Positions 32,433 to 44,190 of a stretch of 64,000 nucleotides of DNA are shown piece after piece; position 1 is the first letter of the stretch, and each line of letters begins with the position of its first letter. The translations under genes were made by a program, and so were the position numbers. Origin of the DNA: Platerodrilus igneus (lineage: Eukaryota > Arthropoda > Insecta > Coleoptera > Lycidae); contig JARFIW010001670.1 of the NCBI GenBank assembly GCA_036346225.1, forward strand, positions 1-64,000, given 5' to 3'. The notes below the pieces were generated by a model. That model was given only the letters and a program-made list of their open reading frames with translations, made no database searches and was not told where the DNA came from.

Positions 32433-33802
32433 TTGTCTCGTTTACTTCAAGTGGATGAGTCAATTACTACAATAAATGAGATGTATGAAAGAAATTTAGT
32501 TATGTTTGTACAACAACTGGTACCGATAGCAGTTACTTTACACGAGGTAAAGAAGTCTACAGTGGAAGATGCCAAATTAGCAAGGATTTGTTTAGATTTA
32601 CAGTTAGGTATAACACCTAAGTTTAAACCTTATTCTTTCCTGGCGTCTGAACTTTGTGTAGTAGATGAGGTATTGCTAAGAGGAGCTCGCATCGTAGTTC
32701 CTACTGCTCTTCGAGACCGTGTTCTACAGATTGCACATGAAGGACATCCTGGTATTACTAAAATGAAGGATAGGTTGCGATCGAAAGTGTGGTGGCCTGG
32801 AATTGACAAAGAAGCTGAAAGATTTGTTCGTACCTGCGACTATTGTCAAAAAGTTGGTAAGGAAATAATCATGGAATCTATGTCCAGATGCCAACTTCCA
32901 GATGGTCCGTGGCAAGACATAGCCGTTGATTTCAAGGCTTTACCGTCGGCTAACGAACAATTGTGTGTCGCAACTGATTATTTTAGTAAGCTTTTTGAAA
33001 TCAAAGTGATGAAGAGATGTACTGCGTTTGATACAATTTCCTACTTAAAAAAGCTGTTCGCTAGGTATGGCATTCCGTACTCAATTACAGCAGACAACGG
33101 TCCACAGTTCTGATCAGAATTTACGACGTTCTGTAAGTCATTTGGAATTCTTCATTATACAACGGAACCGTACTGGGCTCAAGCCAATGGACAAGTGGAA
33201 AGGCAGAATCGGTGTTTGCAGAAAATTATTCAGATAGCTTGTTTAAAACAACATAATGCTTGTAGAGAAGAAATATTGAGTACTTGCTAATGTATCGCTC
33301 TACACCCCATACTGTTACGGGTAAAAGTCCAGCCGAATTATTTTTTGGACGTGTTATTCGTGATAAATTGCCATCAATACGTGAAAGGGTTTGGGAACAA
33401 GGTGTTCGTGATCGAGATTCATTCAACAAAGCGAAATCTTGTATCCCCAATGAATTTCCAAGAAAACAAATCGCATTGGGTGATGAAGTTCTTATTAAAA
33501 GACCCTTTTCTAAAAATAAATTACAATCCAAATTCGAGGAGGAGACAGGTGTGGTCACGAGTGTCAATGATCCAGTAGTGGCAATACAAACACCGTCGCG
33601 TGAAATTCGACGACATAAAAATGATGTTGAAAAGTATGCTCCACGGGATCCGTCGCCTGTTACTACTGTTGACGATCCGGTCCCTGAAGATGTCACTGCT
33701 ACTTCCAGTTCGAATAGTTCAAGGGAACCAGTTGCTCGTCGTTGTCAACGTTCGTACGCCCGCCAAAATGGTTGGATGATTATGTTTGCAATTAGGTGTT
33801 AG
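32433..33802 (+). pseudogene. Gypsy-1 integrase
   Basis: The H2C2 zinc-binding domain is HEGHPGITKMKDRLRSKVWW, then FVRTCDYCQK. The core has AVDFKALP (first D), TADNGPQF (second D, followed by a TGA at about 33111-33113) and, after the stop, YWAQANGQVERQNRCLQ (catalytic E). A frameshift at about 33280 leads to YRSTPHTVTGKSPAELFFGR. The frame ends in a basic C-terminal domain (IALGDEVLIKRPFSKNKLQS) that finishes just before the polypurine tract. Confidence 0.9.
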
Positions 33803-33831
33803 ATTCTTTTAGTTCAAACCAAGGGGGGGAG

Positions 33832-33987
33832 TGTGGTGTTGCCAACGTTACGTGATTGATATACTAGATCAGAGTAGCAGGGGGAGGAGACTTTGAAAGA
33901 AGTGTAAATTAGAGTAATTGGCAGAATAAAGCATATAGTATTGTTCAATTAAGTAGTAATATATCCTACAAATATACAAATACTACA
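33832..33987 (+). repeat. Gypsy-1 3' LTR
   Basis: 156 bp, about 98% identical to the 5' LTR by eye. Preceded by the polypurine tract and followed by AGTGT. Confidence 0.9.
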
Positions 33988-34304
33988 AGTGTCATGTTGT
34001 TAATAGTTATTTATATATTAAGAGTGAAAAACGATACATTGAACAAAAGTGACAATTAACGCAAAATGCAAAGCAGAGCGCATTAATCACTTGAGAGCAA
34101 TAATGTCACTTTTTGTTCGAAATGTATACAGAATTTTTCTACAATCAATAAAATAGATTTTTTTAATCATTGACTTTATTAATACCATGAACTCGTTCAA
34201 ATAGTTTTAGCTATGGTGATTTTTCTTGAATTATATTTAGCAGCCTGCATATTATATAAAATTAGTGATAAAGGAACTAAAGTGACGAGTTCCGCTTAAA
34301 TAAA

Positions 34305-34854
34305 TTAAGAGAAACTTCGATTAGACGAATCCTCAACTTTTATTTTTATAGTACTTAAGTGAGCACATAGAGACTGTAGCCTCTTTGAACTGGATAAATG
34401 TAATTTTTGTTTAGAACATGCAGTTGTCGACGGTATTACAATCACATTGGAACTAGTTTTGGGTGATATACTTTCATGCTGCATTTGAACTTCATCTAAA
34501 AACATATTTAAACAATAATTACTACTGTAACAATAGTAACCCATTAGTTTACCATTTTCATTTACAGAGTCAATATGTACAGGTGTTTTAATTCCTGGCG
34601 GTAAATTTTGCGATGGAACAGAGTCTTTCCTCAAGAGGTTATTAAATGCATTATCCTCTGCTGTAAAATGGATATGATATATTCGGTAAGTATTATAAAC
34701 ATACATCGGATCAAGTTTTTTCAGTAAGTCGTTTCCAATAACGTCAATCCAACGCTTGTAGATGTACAAAAACTTGAGGGGGGTTTGGAAATCTATGCCT
34801 TACTGAAGCTCTATTCTCGCACTTTAAAACTGCACAACTTCTATATCGTGGCAT
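34305..34854 (-). pseudogene. P-element THAP zinc-finger N-terminus
   Basis: Start codon at 34854: MPRYRSCAVLKCENRASVRH then RFPNP, which fits the THAP pattern C-x4-C...HRFP. A one-base slip in a C-run brings the frame to KRWIDVIGNDLLKKLDP. Near the middle IYHIHFTAEDNAFN stands where the THAP C..HF motif is expected, with Cys replaced by His. SVPSQNLPPG gives the AVP-like motif. An Asn/Ser-rich tail follows to the stop at 34305. A 5'-UTR intron (GTAAGC at 34920 to TTCTAG at about 34870) is visible. THAP domains bind element ends. Confidence 0.75.
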
Positions 34855-34920
34855 AACTCCAATAGAAACTAGAATTTAAGAAATGCTACTAGCTTTGTTG
34901 GGATTATGATAAAAGCTTAC

Positions 34921-35530
34921 CTTCTGTGGCTGCAAGAACAATTACTTAAACTAGAACTTGCTAATGTTAAATTTATTTTTCTAAAAACTAACTTACAAAC
35001 TATAAAAACGGGACGTGGAAATGCCTATATTAATCTACATAGAATACTCTTCAAACAAGCGTAATAAATGCAATATTAAACAAAAATGAAACAAACAATT
35101 TTAAGTTAGCCTCTTAGCGCCATTACATAGATATGAGGCGCCATCTAACGGGAAATAATGCAATGAAAGCATCAACAGATAAAGATACCTTCTTTGCAAT
35201 TATTAATGGAAGTGAGTACCAGGCCGCTTGAGGCCGCCACTAACTTTGTTTTAAAAACGCGTATTAAAGATAATAGGCCCTGGTAAGTGGTTTTTACATA
35301 GTAAGTATATTAATATACAAAAGGAAAGTTTAACATTTGCTTTAATTATCAATAAAACAATATTCGTTAATTATGTAGTGTTCCCTAATGAGTAAATACA
35401 TACTTATGTTGTAGGTAATGGAGAAGTCTCCCATGATAATTGATGGATATCAATATCATTGAAATCGCCAATTCAAGGAATTAAAGTAATACAATCCTTT
35501 AATGTTGAATATCTATGATTTTTTATCTTT
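34921..35530. other. No gene seen
   Basis: Between the P-element 5' end and LINE-B. A short inverted match (gcgccattacatagatatgaggcgcc) lies at about 35119-35144. There is no coding signal. Confidence 0.5.
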
Positions 35531-35727
35531 AGATATTACGTGTGCAGCAATCGTAACCGCCATTGTTTTGCAAGAGGTGTTCTGGAGCTCAGTGGTAATT
35601 TTAACTTATCTATCGCTCATAACCATTCACAGGAGGATAACTTAGTTTTAATCAGCTGTTTTCGGAAAGAATTACAGAGTGCTGTATTTATTAATTACCA
35701 ATATATATTATTGAATGTACAGGGAGA

Positions 35728-36964
35728 TTGAAAATGTTGAGCTGTACTTTGTATAAAGTAAGTAATAAAGTTTTTATCTGTGATAGATGTAAAAAGCTAT
35801 TTTGTGATGTATGCAGTAATATTACCTCTTCTGAAGTTCAATACCTTGAACTCAAAAAAAGGGTGCTTCTATTCCACTGCAATGAATGCTCGTCTAGTGT
35901 TAGTAATGATGACAATTACATACAAAACATTATACAATTAAGCAATCAAGAAATATTGAAAAATCTCAATACAATGTTTGAAAGTATTAAAACTGAATTC
36001 ATGGAGATGGCTTCCAAAAGACTCAATACCAATCAATTTAATATGACCAATAAACCCATGAAAACGTATGCTAGCATAACAAAATCTTATCCAATGCTTT
36101 TGGTAAAACCAGTAAACATTCAGCAATGTAAGGATACTAAATCTGAAATTAAAGATGCAATCAACCCTGTTGAAATTGGGATTAATGTATCTAAAGTATT
36201 CGAAGCATCAAAAGGCAAGGTTGTCATTGGGTGCAGAACTGAAATGGATCGCGATATGCTACAAAATAAGATTGCAGAAAAGTTAGGTAGAAGATATAAT
36301 GTAAAAGCCCCAAATCTAAAAAAAAACAAAAGTACGAATAGGTAACGTTAAACGTGACGATGTAGATGGAATGGATCACACTCAAACTCTAAAAAAAATA
36401 ATCAAACAAAATAAAATACATTCTGAAGAAAACAACTTCCATATTGAAGTTTTAAAAGTCATTGAAAATAAAAAGATGAGAAAGTCAACAATCATTTTGG
36501 AAGCTGATCGAAAAACACATAACCTTCTAATAAATATGAAAACAGCTGCAATTGGTTGGTCAATGGGTATCATATACAATCATATCAACGTAACTCAGTG
36601 CTTCAATTGCCTCAAGTTCAATCATCATGCTCATGATTGTAAGTCGGAAATAACATGTTCGTTGTGTGCTGGAAAACACAACTATAAAAACTGCAACGCT
36701 GATGTTAACAAATGCTCAAACTGTACATATGCAAAAGAAAAGTTGAACATGGATATTGATAACAGGCATCCTGCTGTACATAAAGAATGTCCCTGTTATA
36801 TACAAGTATACAAAAGAGCAACTGCAAAGATAGAATACTTTACTCCTATATACCAACTACATCAAAAAACTGTTTACAATATCTCACGACATAAAAAATT
36901 AGCAAATAATCCAGCCATTGCGGTTATGTCTTATAAATATCCGTTCCATCAATTCCTGTTTTGA
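35728..36964 (+). pseudogene. LINE-B ORF1, PHD-like finger and zinc knuckles
   Basis: The N-terminus has a Cys-rich finger, FICDRCKKLFCDVCSNITSS followed by FHCNECSSS, like the PHD-type fingers at the start of many insect LINE ORF1 proteins. A coiled and linker region follows to about 36345. A frameshift in an A-run at about 36320-36345 leads to the second frame (36371-36964). There the gag-like zinc knuckles read CFNCLKFNHHAHDC, CSLCAGKHNYKNC and CSNC. ORF1 proteins bind RNA and chaperone it. The end overlaps the start of ORF2. Confidence 0.8.
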
Positions 36965-38040
36965 TGATTTTGTATCTTTTATTTCATTAAATGATTGTGA
37001 TCTTATTGGGGTTGCAGAAACATGGCTCTCAAGTAATTTTCCATCTGCATTGATTAGCATTGCAGGTTACAATTTGATAAGAAATGATCGCCCAACTATA
37101 GGTGGGGAATTATGCTAGTATATTGCCAGTAGCCTGGCGCATAAAATACTGGATATAAATTATGTTGAACATTCTGTGTTAGAACTATTATGGATTAGCA
37201 ATAAAATCAACAAACATAACATTGTAGCAGGACTTATTTATAGACCACCGAGTAGAACATTGGAATGTTTAAATGATCTTGAACTGGTTCTTTCACATGT
37301 TTGTACAACATATGATGATATCATTCTTATTGGGGATGTAAATCTTGACTTCATCCAACATGACACAAGGTGTAAAAAATTAAGTTCACTGCTGAACATT
37401 TTCAATCTTACACAACATGTGAAGGATCCAACACGAATTACTGAAAATACATCAACATTAATCGATATAGTACGTGCCAGTCCTCAAATCAATATGATAT
37501 CATGTGAAACTATCGATCTCTATCACATGACTGATCACAGAGCATTACTTTGTACATTTGATGTAAAAGTACGCAAACATGAGCCATACAGCTTCACATA
37601 CAGATGTTTTAAGAACTTTAATATGAATAACTTTAATTATGATGCTAGTCACATTCAATGGAATTTAATAAGATCATTACCAGATCTCAATGGTAAAGTG
37701 AATTATCTTAATAATGCAATAACATTATTATTTAATGAACATGCTCCAATACGTACAGCTTATATAAAGAAGAAAATGCCAACATACATAACGCCCACCA
37801 TCAGACTGATGATACATCTACGGCATTCGGAATATAGCAAGTATATTAAGACTAAGAACAATATTAAGCTTCGCTTTTATAAAGACCTAAAAAACATTAT
37901 CACAACAGCAATAAGGAATGAAAAAAAAGCATATCTTGAATACCAATGCAGAAATAATATTAGCAATCCTAAGCAGCTATGGAATATTTTTGATAGATGT
38001 CAAATACATTCAAAAACGAAAACCTAAATTTTAAATGAAA
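36918..38040 (+). pseudogene. LINE-B ORF2 endonuclease domain
   Basis: The apurinic/apyrimidinic endonuclease signature is visible as LINIRSINSCFDDF, DCDLIGVAETWLSS (catalytic E in ETWL) and YNLIRNDRPTIGG. A TAG at about 37116 interrupts, then in frame LELLWISNK, AGLIYRPPSRTLECLND, IILIGDVNLDFIQ (GD.N) and YHMTDHRALLCTF (SDH-type end). The domain nicks target DNA. A TAA at about 38025 separates it from the RT in the same frame. Confidence 0.85.
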
Positions 38041-39872
38041 TTCAAAATCCTGATAAAGTCAACGAATTCTTTATTGAATCCATCCCAGATCGATCAATAC
38101 CAAGTCATCAAATAAACTGTTACAATCAAAACATTTACAAAGCTATAAATGGGCCATTCATTCTACAACCAGTAAATATAAATGTGGTAGAGATCTTGAA
38201 GATCAGGTCTAATGCTCAAGGATTTGATGGCATAAATAAGAAAATATTATTGTTGGTAATGCCATTCATTATTAATGTTTTAACACATATTATAAATGTA
38301 TCATTAGAATCAGGCAAATTCCCTATAGCTTGGAAATATTCAACTATCACTCCAATTGCTAAAAAACCTCTGGCTACCACATATGCTGATTTACGCCCAA
38401 TTAGTATATTGCCTATAATGTCAAAGGTTATGGAACACATAGTTTACACACAACTAATTGAACACGTATCCAAATGGAACTTATTACCCACATTCCAATC
38501 TGGATTTCGCACTGGCTATAGCACAGCAACTGCACTAAGTAAGGTTGTTAATGATCTTACATGCTCAATTGACGCATCAAATATTGTTTATCTATTATTT
38601 CTAGACTTCAGTAAGGCATTTGACTTACCAATCATAACCTACTTGTTGCTAAGCTTTGTTTCTATGGTTGCGATAATATTGCAGCAGATTTGTTTAAGGA
38701 CTATTTGAGTAACAGGCAGCAATCAGTTAAACTACATGGACAACAGTCTCAGTTCCGCTGTGTTTTGCGAGGTGTTCCACAGGGTAGTATCTTGGGACCC
38801 CTACTCTTTGCTGTTTTTACGTCAGATTTTCTAGAAATACTATCACCAGAATGCAAATATCATAGGTATGCAGACGATATCCTACTTTATGTTTCTAGTA
38901 ATGTTTCACTTGTCGATGATGCAATAGTAAAACTGAATGAAAATCTTGTAGTGGATAAATGGGTACACGACGATGGTCTTATCCTTAATGCTAACAAAAC
39001 TCTCACATTACTTGTTGGTTCACAGGTAAACCATGTTAAATCTGAAGTGCAAAGGTCTCTAGATATCAAAATAAATGATAAAGTAGTGACATTTGCTGAC
39101 TGTGTTAAATATTTTGGCCTTTCTCTCGACAAGCATCTTACGTTTGAAAAACATATCAACAGAAGAATAGGTTTGTGTTATAGTAAAATGCGTACCCTTC
39201 ACATATACAAATTTCTGTTAAGCTCAAACATTAAATGGAACTTGTGTAATAGTGTTGTGTTGTATCATATAGATTACTGAAGTGTAGTTTACTATAAATT
39301 TTTAGCAGGCTACTTAAGGCAAAGAATACAAGTACTGCAAAATGTATGTTTTAGATATTCATATAATATTGAACGTAAGCAACATATAACACCATACTAT
39401 AATTCTAAGAGTATACTTAAATATGATAAACGTCCAGAACTCCTTTTCGCTGTGTACATATATGCTATATTAGTCAATTGTAGACCAAACTACCTGTTTG
39501 AAGCTATACAAATCAGAGCTACTCAGCATAGTATTAACCTACGAAATACAAATGATTTCAGCATTCCGCAACACTCAACAAAGAAATTTGAATCATGTTA
39601 TGCTTTTGTAGCACCTGTTTTAATAAACAAATATAGAACACTATTTGACGAGACTAATAATAAAAATATATTTAGGCTAAAATTTTATGATGTATTAATA
39701 AGGGAGCAGCGACTGTCGTAGACTATCTTGGATGTTTATTGTATTATGTATATAATCGTATATTTTGTATTTTATATTTATTATTTTTATATATTGCTAA
39801 GGGTGGAATCTAAAATCAGCAGTGCTGAATTCTATTCCTTTTGGTATAAAACCAATAAAGTGATTTGATTTG
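38041..39872 (+). pseudogene. LINE-B ORF2 reverse transcriptase and 3' end
   Basis: RT blocks in order: SNAQGFDGINKKIL, WKYSTITPIAKKP, DLRPISILPIMSKVMEHIV, FQSGFRTGYSTATALSKV and LLFLDFSKAFD (palm Asp). A frameshift at about 38630 leads to KDYLSNRQQSVKLHG, LRGVPQGSILGPLLFAVF, YADDILLYVSS (catalytic YADD intact) and KYFGLSLDKHLTFEKHI. A TGA at about 39278 and a weaker tail to 39720 precede the 3' UTR. Only a few lesions are present, so it is a moderately young dead copy. Confidence 0.85.
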
Positions 39873-41191
39873 AAGGAATCGGTACCGGAACACCCAAATT
39901 GTGGTGTTGTGGAAATAAACTTTCTACGGAAATCGGATGTATATAAAAAGGTAGAAAGTGGTATGAAGGATATACTTCATGAACAAAAAAAGGACGGTTT
40001 TTGTGGTAAGGTAGTAGGTGAACTGTTGAAGCGTGATGTGCAGGAACGATATTCGACATGGTACGTTATTTATAAAGACGTGTTGTTTAAACGGGGGTCG
40101 AATGACTTCCCAAGTTTTAAATTGTGTATTCCAAGTATGCTAATTGCCTTATTAGTCTTACAGAAGCACGAGGGTAACGACCATTTTGGGGCGGAGAAAT
40201 GTCTGAATGTGCTGAAACCGGGTTACTACTTTCCACGTATGAAGCACACCGTTAGAAAAGTTATAGCAGGTTGTGAGTTATGCCAGAGGGCGAAAAGTTA
40301 AAAGAGATGTAAGGGCGAATATCATAGCGTGGTGGCAAACACCCCAAATAAAGTTGTTTGTACTGACTTAATGGGACCACTCCCACGGTCGAGGTCGGGT
40401 TATACGCAGCTATTGGTAGTGATAGATGCGTTCAGTAAATTGGTAGCGCTCTACTCGTTGAAACGAGCGAATACAAAAAGCATTCTCAGATGTCTTACGG
40501 AAAAGTATTGTAAAGAAGTTGGTCGACCAGAAGTCGGTTTAGCCGATAATAGGAGTCAATTTTCTAGTAACCAGTGGGTAAGTAGTTTAACTTCAATGGG
40601 TATGAAAGTGTCTCCACACATTAGTCTACTTTTCCCAAGGCAATATGACTGAAAGGGTTAACCGGGAGATTGTCCGTTTACTCAGATCTATGTGTCATGC
40701 GGTTCATTCAAAATGGGGGTTTGTTTTAGATAAGGTCAAGACGTATTTAAACAGGTCGATTAATGATTCAACTGGGTTCTGTCGTAACGAATTGCATTTT
40801 GAGGTTACTAATGTTAACGCTTTAATAAGAAAAATTGAGTTTCCTACTACGTCCATACCGGCTCGTAGCAGGGAGGAGATGATTACCCTAGCCTTCGATC
40901 GTCTGTGGTCTAAAGCTGAAAAGCGTAAGTTGTGCCATGAAAAAAAATTAAAACTTAACTAAATTTGAAATTGGTGAAGAAGTATGGGTTCGCACCCACC
41001 CACAATCCTCTAGTGAAGATCTCAAAATCAAGAAACTGTTTTTGCTTTATTCGGGACCAGCTAAAGTTGTAGCTTTGAAGGGACGGAACTCTTACGAGAT
41101 TGATAGTAGTTGTGATGGTACTCCACTGGGTATCCACAATGTAATTAATTTAAAGCCGTATGTTGCATCATACGATGCCACGGATAATTAG
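39873..41191 (+). pseudogene. Gypsy-3 integrase
   Basis: The H2C2 zinc domain reads HEGNDHFGAEKCLNVLKPGY then CELCQRAKS, with a TAA after it. The core starts VCTDLMGPLPRSRSGYTQLL (first D) and has LADNRSQFSS, where the usual DNG is DNR. It shifts frame at about 40640 to TERVNREIVRLLRSMC (E-containing helix). The C-terminus, EIGEEVWVRTHPQSSS then FLLYSGPAKVVALKGRNSYE, is a typical SH3-like GPY-type end, closing at 41191. Three lesions are visible. Confidence 0.85.
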
Positions 41192-41269
41192 AATGTAGAT
41201 GGCAGGGCGTTAGTCTTAGTTATATTGATTTTCGTTTATTTTCAAATTATTCAAATCAATAAGGGGTGA

Positions 41270-42202
41270 TGTGACAGGCAGCCCTGTAATAAATCGTAGT
41301 TATTAATTTAAAGTAGGTTATTTCTGTTATATGATAAGTTTAATAGTGTCGGGTAGTAGTGTTTTACATACATGAAGACGTTCGCATCAGGTGGACACGG
41401 CAGTTTATTGTGGGTGTTGCACGGATCTACAGATGCAAACGAAGGGGTGTGGAAGTTAAACGTTCACCCGGTAAAGACGTCGGACGATTTTAGTGGAGTT
41501 TTGTTGAGGTAGATTTGCAAGGATGGTGCGAATCATGCGTGCTTTATGATTGAATAAGATTAGGCATGTGTTATTAGTATAGTATAACTGAAACGAATCC
41601 TTGGAATTGATTTTAAATTTTTTAACAATCGTTTATCGTGAAACACGCATCAAAGTGAGAAACATTATCTTACACAAACGCGAGTTTACGACGGTAGTCA
41701 GCTGAATTGCAACGGGGTGTTGTTTGCACTCTTTAATTAAATTGAAGGTTGAGTGCTGCGCTGTTAACTTCGGCACGTGGAGCTGAAGTAAGCCGACTCA
41801 TCGTGGGATTTGTGAACGTTCATCACGCCAAAGGGTGAGTGAAATGAACTTGTGATTTTTATTGCGCTTGATTTAAACGAAATATTATCATAACATTATT
41901 TAGGGTTCATGGTTTATTGTAATACGCGGCTAGTATTAGATTATTATTTAATATAAGATTATTTCTTGTGTTATCAACGAAGAGTTTATTAAATTTGGCA
42001 GTTGTCTTTGACTGGAATTCGTGTTTTGTATCAATTATTAGTGTTGTAGGAGAACCCGATAAGTAGAATGTTATTTAATATTTATGAACTAAATATTTGG
42101 CGCCCTAGGATTACTTAGATTGGTTAGTGTTTCTCATTAATCCGGTATGAAGAAAGAAGTCTTATAAGCTTGAAGGTGGGGAAGAGTCCCCGGCATGTTA
42201 CA
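41270..42202 (+). repeat. Gypsy-3 probable 3' LTR
   Basis: About 933 bp starting TGTGACAGGCAGCC right after the polypurine-like tract and ending ccggcatGTTACA. The termini are short inverted repeats (TGTGAC/GTTACA). There is no second copy in the window, so the LTR call rests on position and ends. Confidence 0.6.
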
Positions 42203-42619
42203 CCTTGCTATGAAATTTACATTATAAAATATTTTGACAGTTCTTAAAAATTCGTACAAATGTCAGGTGGTAGCGATAGTTCTATATGCATTCTGCAAGA
42301 GCTTAAAAATATTGTTAATGTATCCTTTTCCGATTTTAATGTATTAAAAAGTAAACATTGTGTTATCATATAATAGAAATGCAGAAATTTGGTATTCTAT
42401 AAAAGTGACAATCAGCGTGTAGGCCATTATCAAGGGACGAGAAAATGAATTTCGCATACTATGTTGAGAATGTGAAGTGGCTATTTCATGGACGGTTGCA
42501 CAAAAATGAGGCTTTTTGCTTAAATTATTGAAAGCTAATGTGAAAACAAGTTTCAAGTTTTAACTTTTTTAAATTATATAAATTATCACAATAGTACTTA
42601 GTAAAACATTTGTTATTCA
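42203..42619. other. No gene assigned; possible small upstream exon
   Basis: An ATG at 42260 opens MSGGSDSSICILQELKNI and continues to about 42372. It could be the first exon of the HECT-type gene that follows, but the reading is short and no donor site is certain. Confidence 0.3.
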
Positions 42620-44190
42620 TATTTCAAGGTGGATTTGGTCTAAATAGAACAGCATCTAGTTCACTAGAAGAAGCTGCTGTACAACCACTTGAAGAAGCAT
42701 CCCTAGCACTTAATGGAACGGAGAGAACCTCAAATAATAGATTGGAATGAAGTATTGGTATTAGACGTAGACATAGAATTAGAAACGTGCCTCGGTGACT
42801 TATACCATCACACAGGCAAAGGTCCCAATGGAATATATCATTACAAACAGTCGTAGAAAGAGAAGACCTTGTAACTGTTACAGCGTCAATGGTTGAAAAT
42901 AATTCCCCACGATATCACACGATTGTAAGATTTATTCAACTTTATTTATAACAAAAATAAGTACCTTGCTTCTAGTTCAAACACCATCAGATGTTGAAAT
43001 TACAGCATATGTGGATGACGTGCTTGAAAAAGAAACTGATACAGGTATTTATTTAAATGAAATTTGCAAATTTGCGTTCATTTTATTTGTTTCGTTCTGA
43101 GTGGTGCATTTTAGAAGATGTGTTACCATTATAGTGTCTATGTAATAATTACTTCATTTCAAGTAAAATATATGTTTAATTTGTTTCAGCTTTCAATCAT
43201 TCTTTCATTTTGGAATTAGAGCGAAATGATCTTGTGGCTAATATGTTTATGTTTTATGAAGTGCCTGAAGTTACGCTCAAACCACTCCAAATTATGTTTA
43301 AAAATGAGAATGGTTACGATTTAGGTGGATTAACAAAAGAAGCGTTTATACTTTTTTGGAATGCTGTACTACAAGATTTTTTTTGAGGTGAAGATTTACT
43401 TGTGCCATTTTTACCTTTGCATCGTATACGAAAGGAAAAATCAAAGTTTAAGTTAATAAGTCGAATTCTTAGTCACCAGATGCTACTTACTAAAACATTA
43501 CCAGCCAAATTAGCACGGTCCGTGTTTGTACTCATCTCTGATATAAATGCAGATATTCCAGATAATATTATAATGGAAGATTTTAAATTATTTATTACAA
43601 AATAAGAATCATGTTTGGTAGATAAAGCACTTTCTTCATTTCCTTCATTAACAAGTGATGAAATGTCTACTTTACAATCATTCTATGGATCTTATGGATT
43701 GTATGATGTGCCAAAACAAAATTGTATTACTGAACAAATGTTGACTCTTGCACCTGACGTGTTAGTGAATAAGCCAAGAGAATTTGTATTGGTTATGCGT
43801 AGTGATATACTTGACATGCATTTAAATGCAATGTGGAGTGTGTTATCAATCACAGACATAACTGATGTTCTAAATAAACAAAAGCCAACAGCAGAAACTG
43901 TAGTTAAACGTCTGGTTCTTACAGAAGAAGATCTATTAAATGAGCAAAATAGAATTTTCTATTATTTGCAACAATTTGTTGCATCGTCAGATAATGATAC
44001 TTTATTGAAATTTTTGTTATTTCTTCTGACACGATAAATGTGACTTTTAATAATACCTGTGGCTTGAATCGTAGACCTATAGCAGTAATCTAATTGAAGT
44101 TCCATTAATGTATTACTCTTATCAAGAATTTAAAAGAGAAATATTATTGTATTTATCTGATGAATTTTCATTTACATATAGTCAAATTTA
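42620..44190 (+). pseudogene. HECT-domain E3 ubiquitin-ligase-like pseudogene with introns
   Basis: An exon-like piece at about 42629-42750 (SSLEEAAVQPLEEASL) and a second at 42992-43042 (PSDVEITAYVDDVLEKETDT) are bordered by CTAG and ACAG/GTATTT. After a TTTGTTTCAG acceptor at about 43190 comes the HECT domain: NGYDLGGLTKEAFILFWNAV, FKLISRILSHQMLLTKTLP, then LAPDVLVNKPREFVLVM. Near 44040-44130 a shifted frame gives VTFNNTCGLNRRPIA and MYYSYQEFKREILLYLSD, the HECT C-lobe. TGA at about 43384, TAA at 43603 and a frameshift at about 44030 kill it. The position of the ubiquitin-accepting Cys (normally HTC before the L.LP stretch) is deleted. The source could be a host gene or a domesticated element gene. 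Confidence 0.75.

Larger units (their letters stand above)
29653..33987 (+). mobile_element. Gypsy-1: complete Ty3/Gypsy retrotransposon, 4335 bp
   Basis: It has 157/156-bp LTRs (TGTGGTG...ACTACA), a primer-binding region directly after the 5' LTR (attggcgacgagg), gag-pol on the plus strand, and a polypurine tract aaggggggga at 33821-33830 before the 3' LTR. AGTGT duplications flank it. LTRs differ at only about three positions plus a 1-bp indel, so the insertion is recent. The coding region nevertheless has at least four frameshifts. There is no env. The short LTR and gag-pol layout fit a mag-like clade, a tentative assignment. Confidence 0.9.
26960..34854 (-). mobile_element. P element (THAP9-like) split by Gypsy-1
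   Basis: Minus-strand coding pieces occur in P-transposase order: THAP zinc finger (34854-34305), basic coiled segment (29455-29210), RNase H-like catalytic core (29154-28460), a FDSVNG...LRCAV segment (28245-28030) and the NQDPLENFFG C-terminal block (27399-26968). Intron borders are visible. The complete Gypsy-1 retrotransposon sits between the THAP part and the rest, with AGTGT duplicated, so Gypsy-1 is younger. I could not locate P-type terminal inverted repeats, so the outer limits are coding limits. Confidence 0.85.
35531..39872 (+). mobile_element. LINE-B: near full-length non-LTR retrotransposon
   Basis: It has ORF1 with PHD-like and CCHC fingers, and ORF2 with endonuclease and reverse transcriptase. 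The 3' end is tgatttgatttgaa, a short tandem terminus of the kind seen in CR1/L2-like LINEs, rather than poly-A. The 5' UTR is taken from about 35531, though that boundary is uncertain. ORF1 has one frameshift and ORF2 one frameshift plus three stops. The 3' end abuts Gypsy-3 integrase at 39873. The clade (CR1-like or a related Jockey-group lineage) is inferred from domain order. Confidence 0.85.
39873..42202 (+). mobile_element. Gypsy-3: 3' fragment with integrase and LTR
   Basis: The fragment begins in the linker before integrase and continues through the integrase C-terminus, a polypurine-like stretch (aataaggggtgat, 41258-41270) and a probable LTR. Nothing of gag, protease or RT is present on either side of LINE-B, so the 5' part is deleted or elsewhere. 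LTR limits rest on the TGTGAC...GTTACA ends only. Confidence 0.75.
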
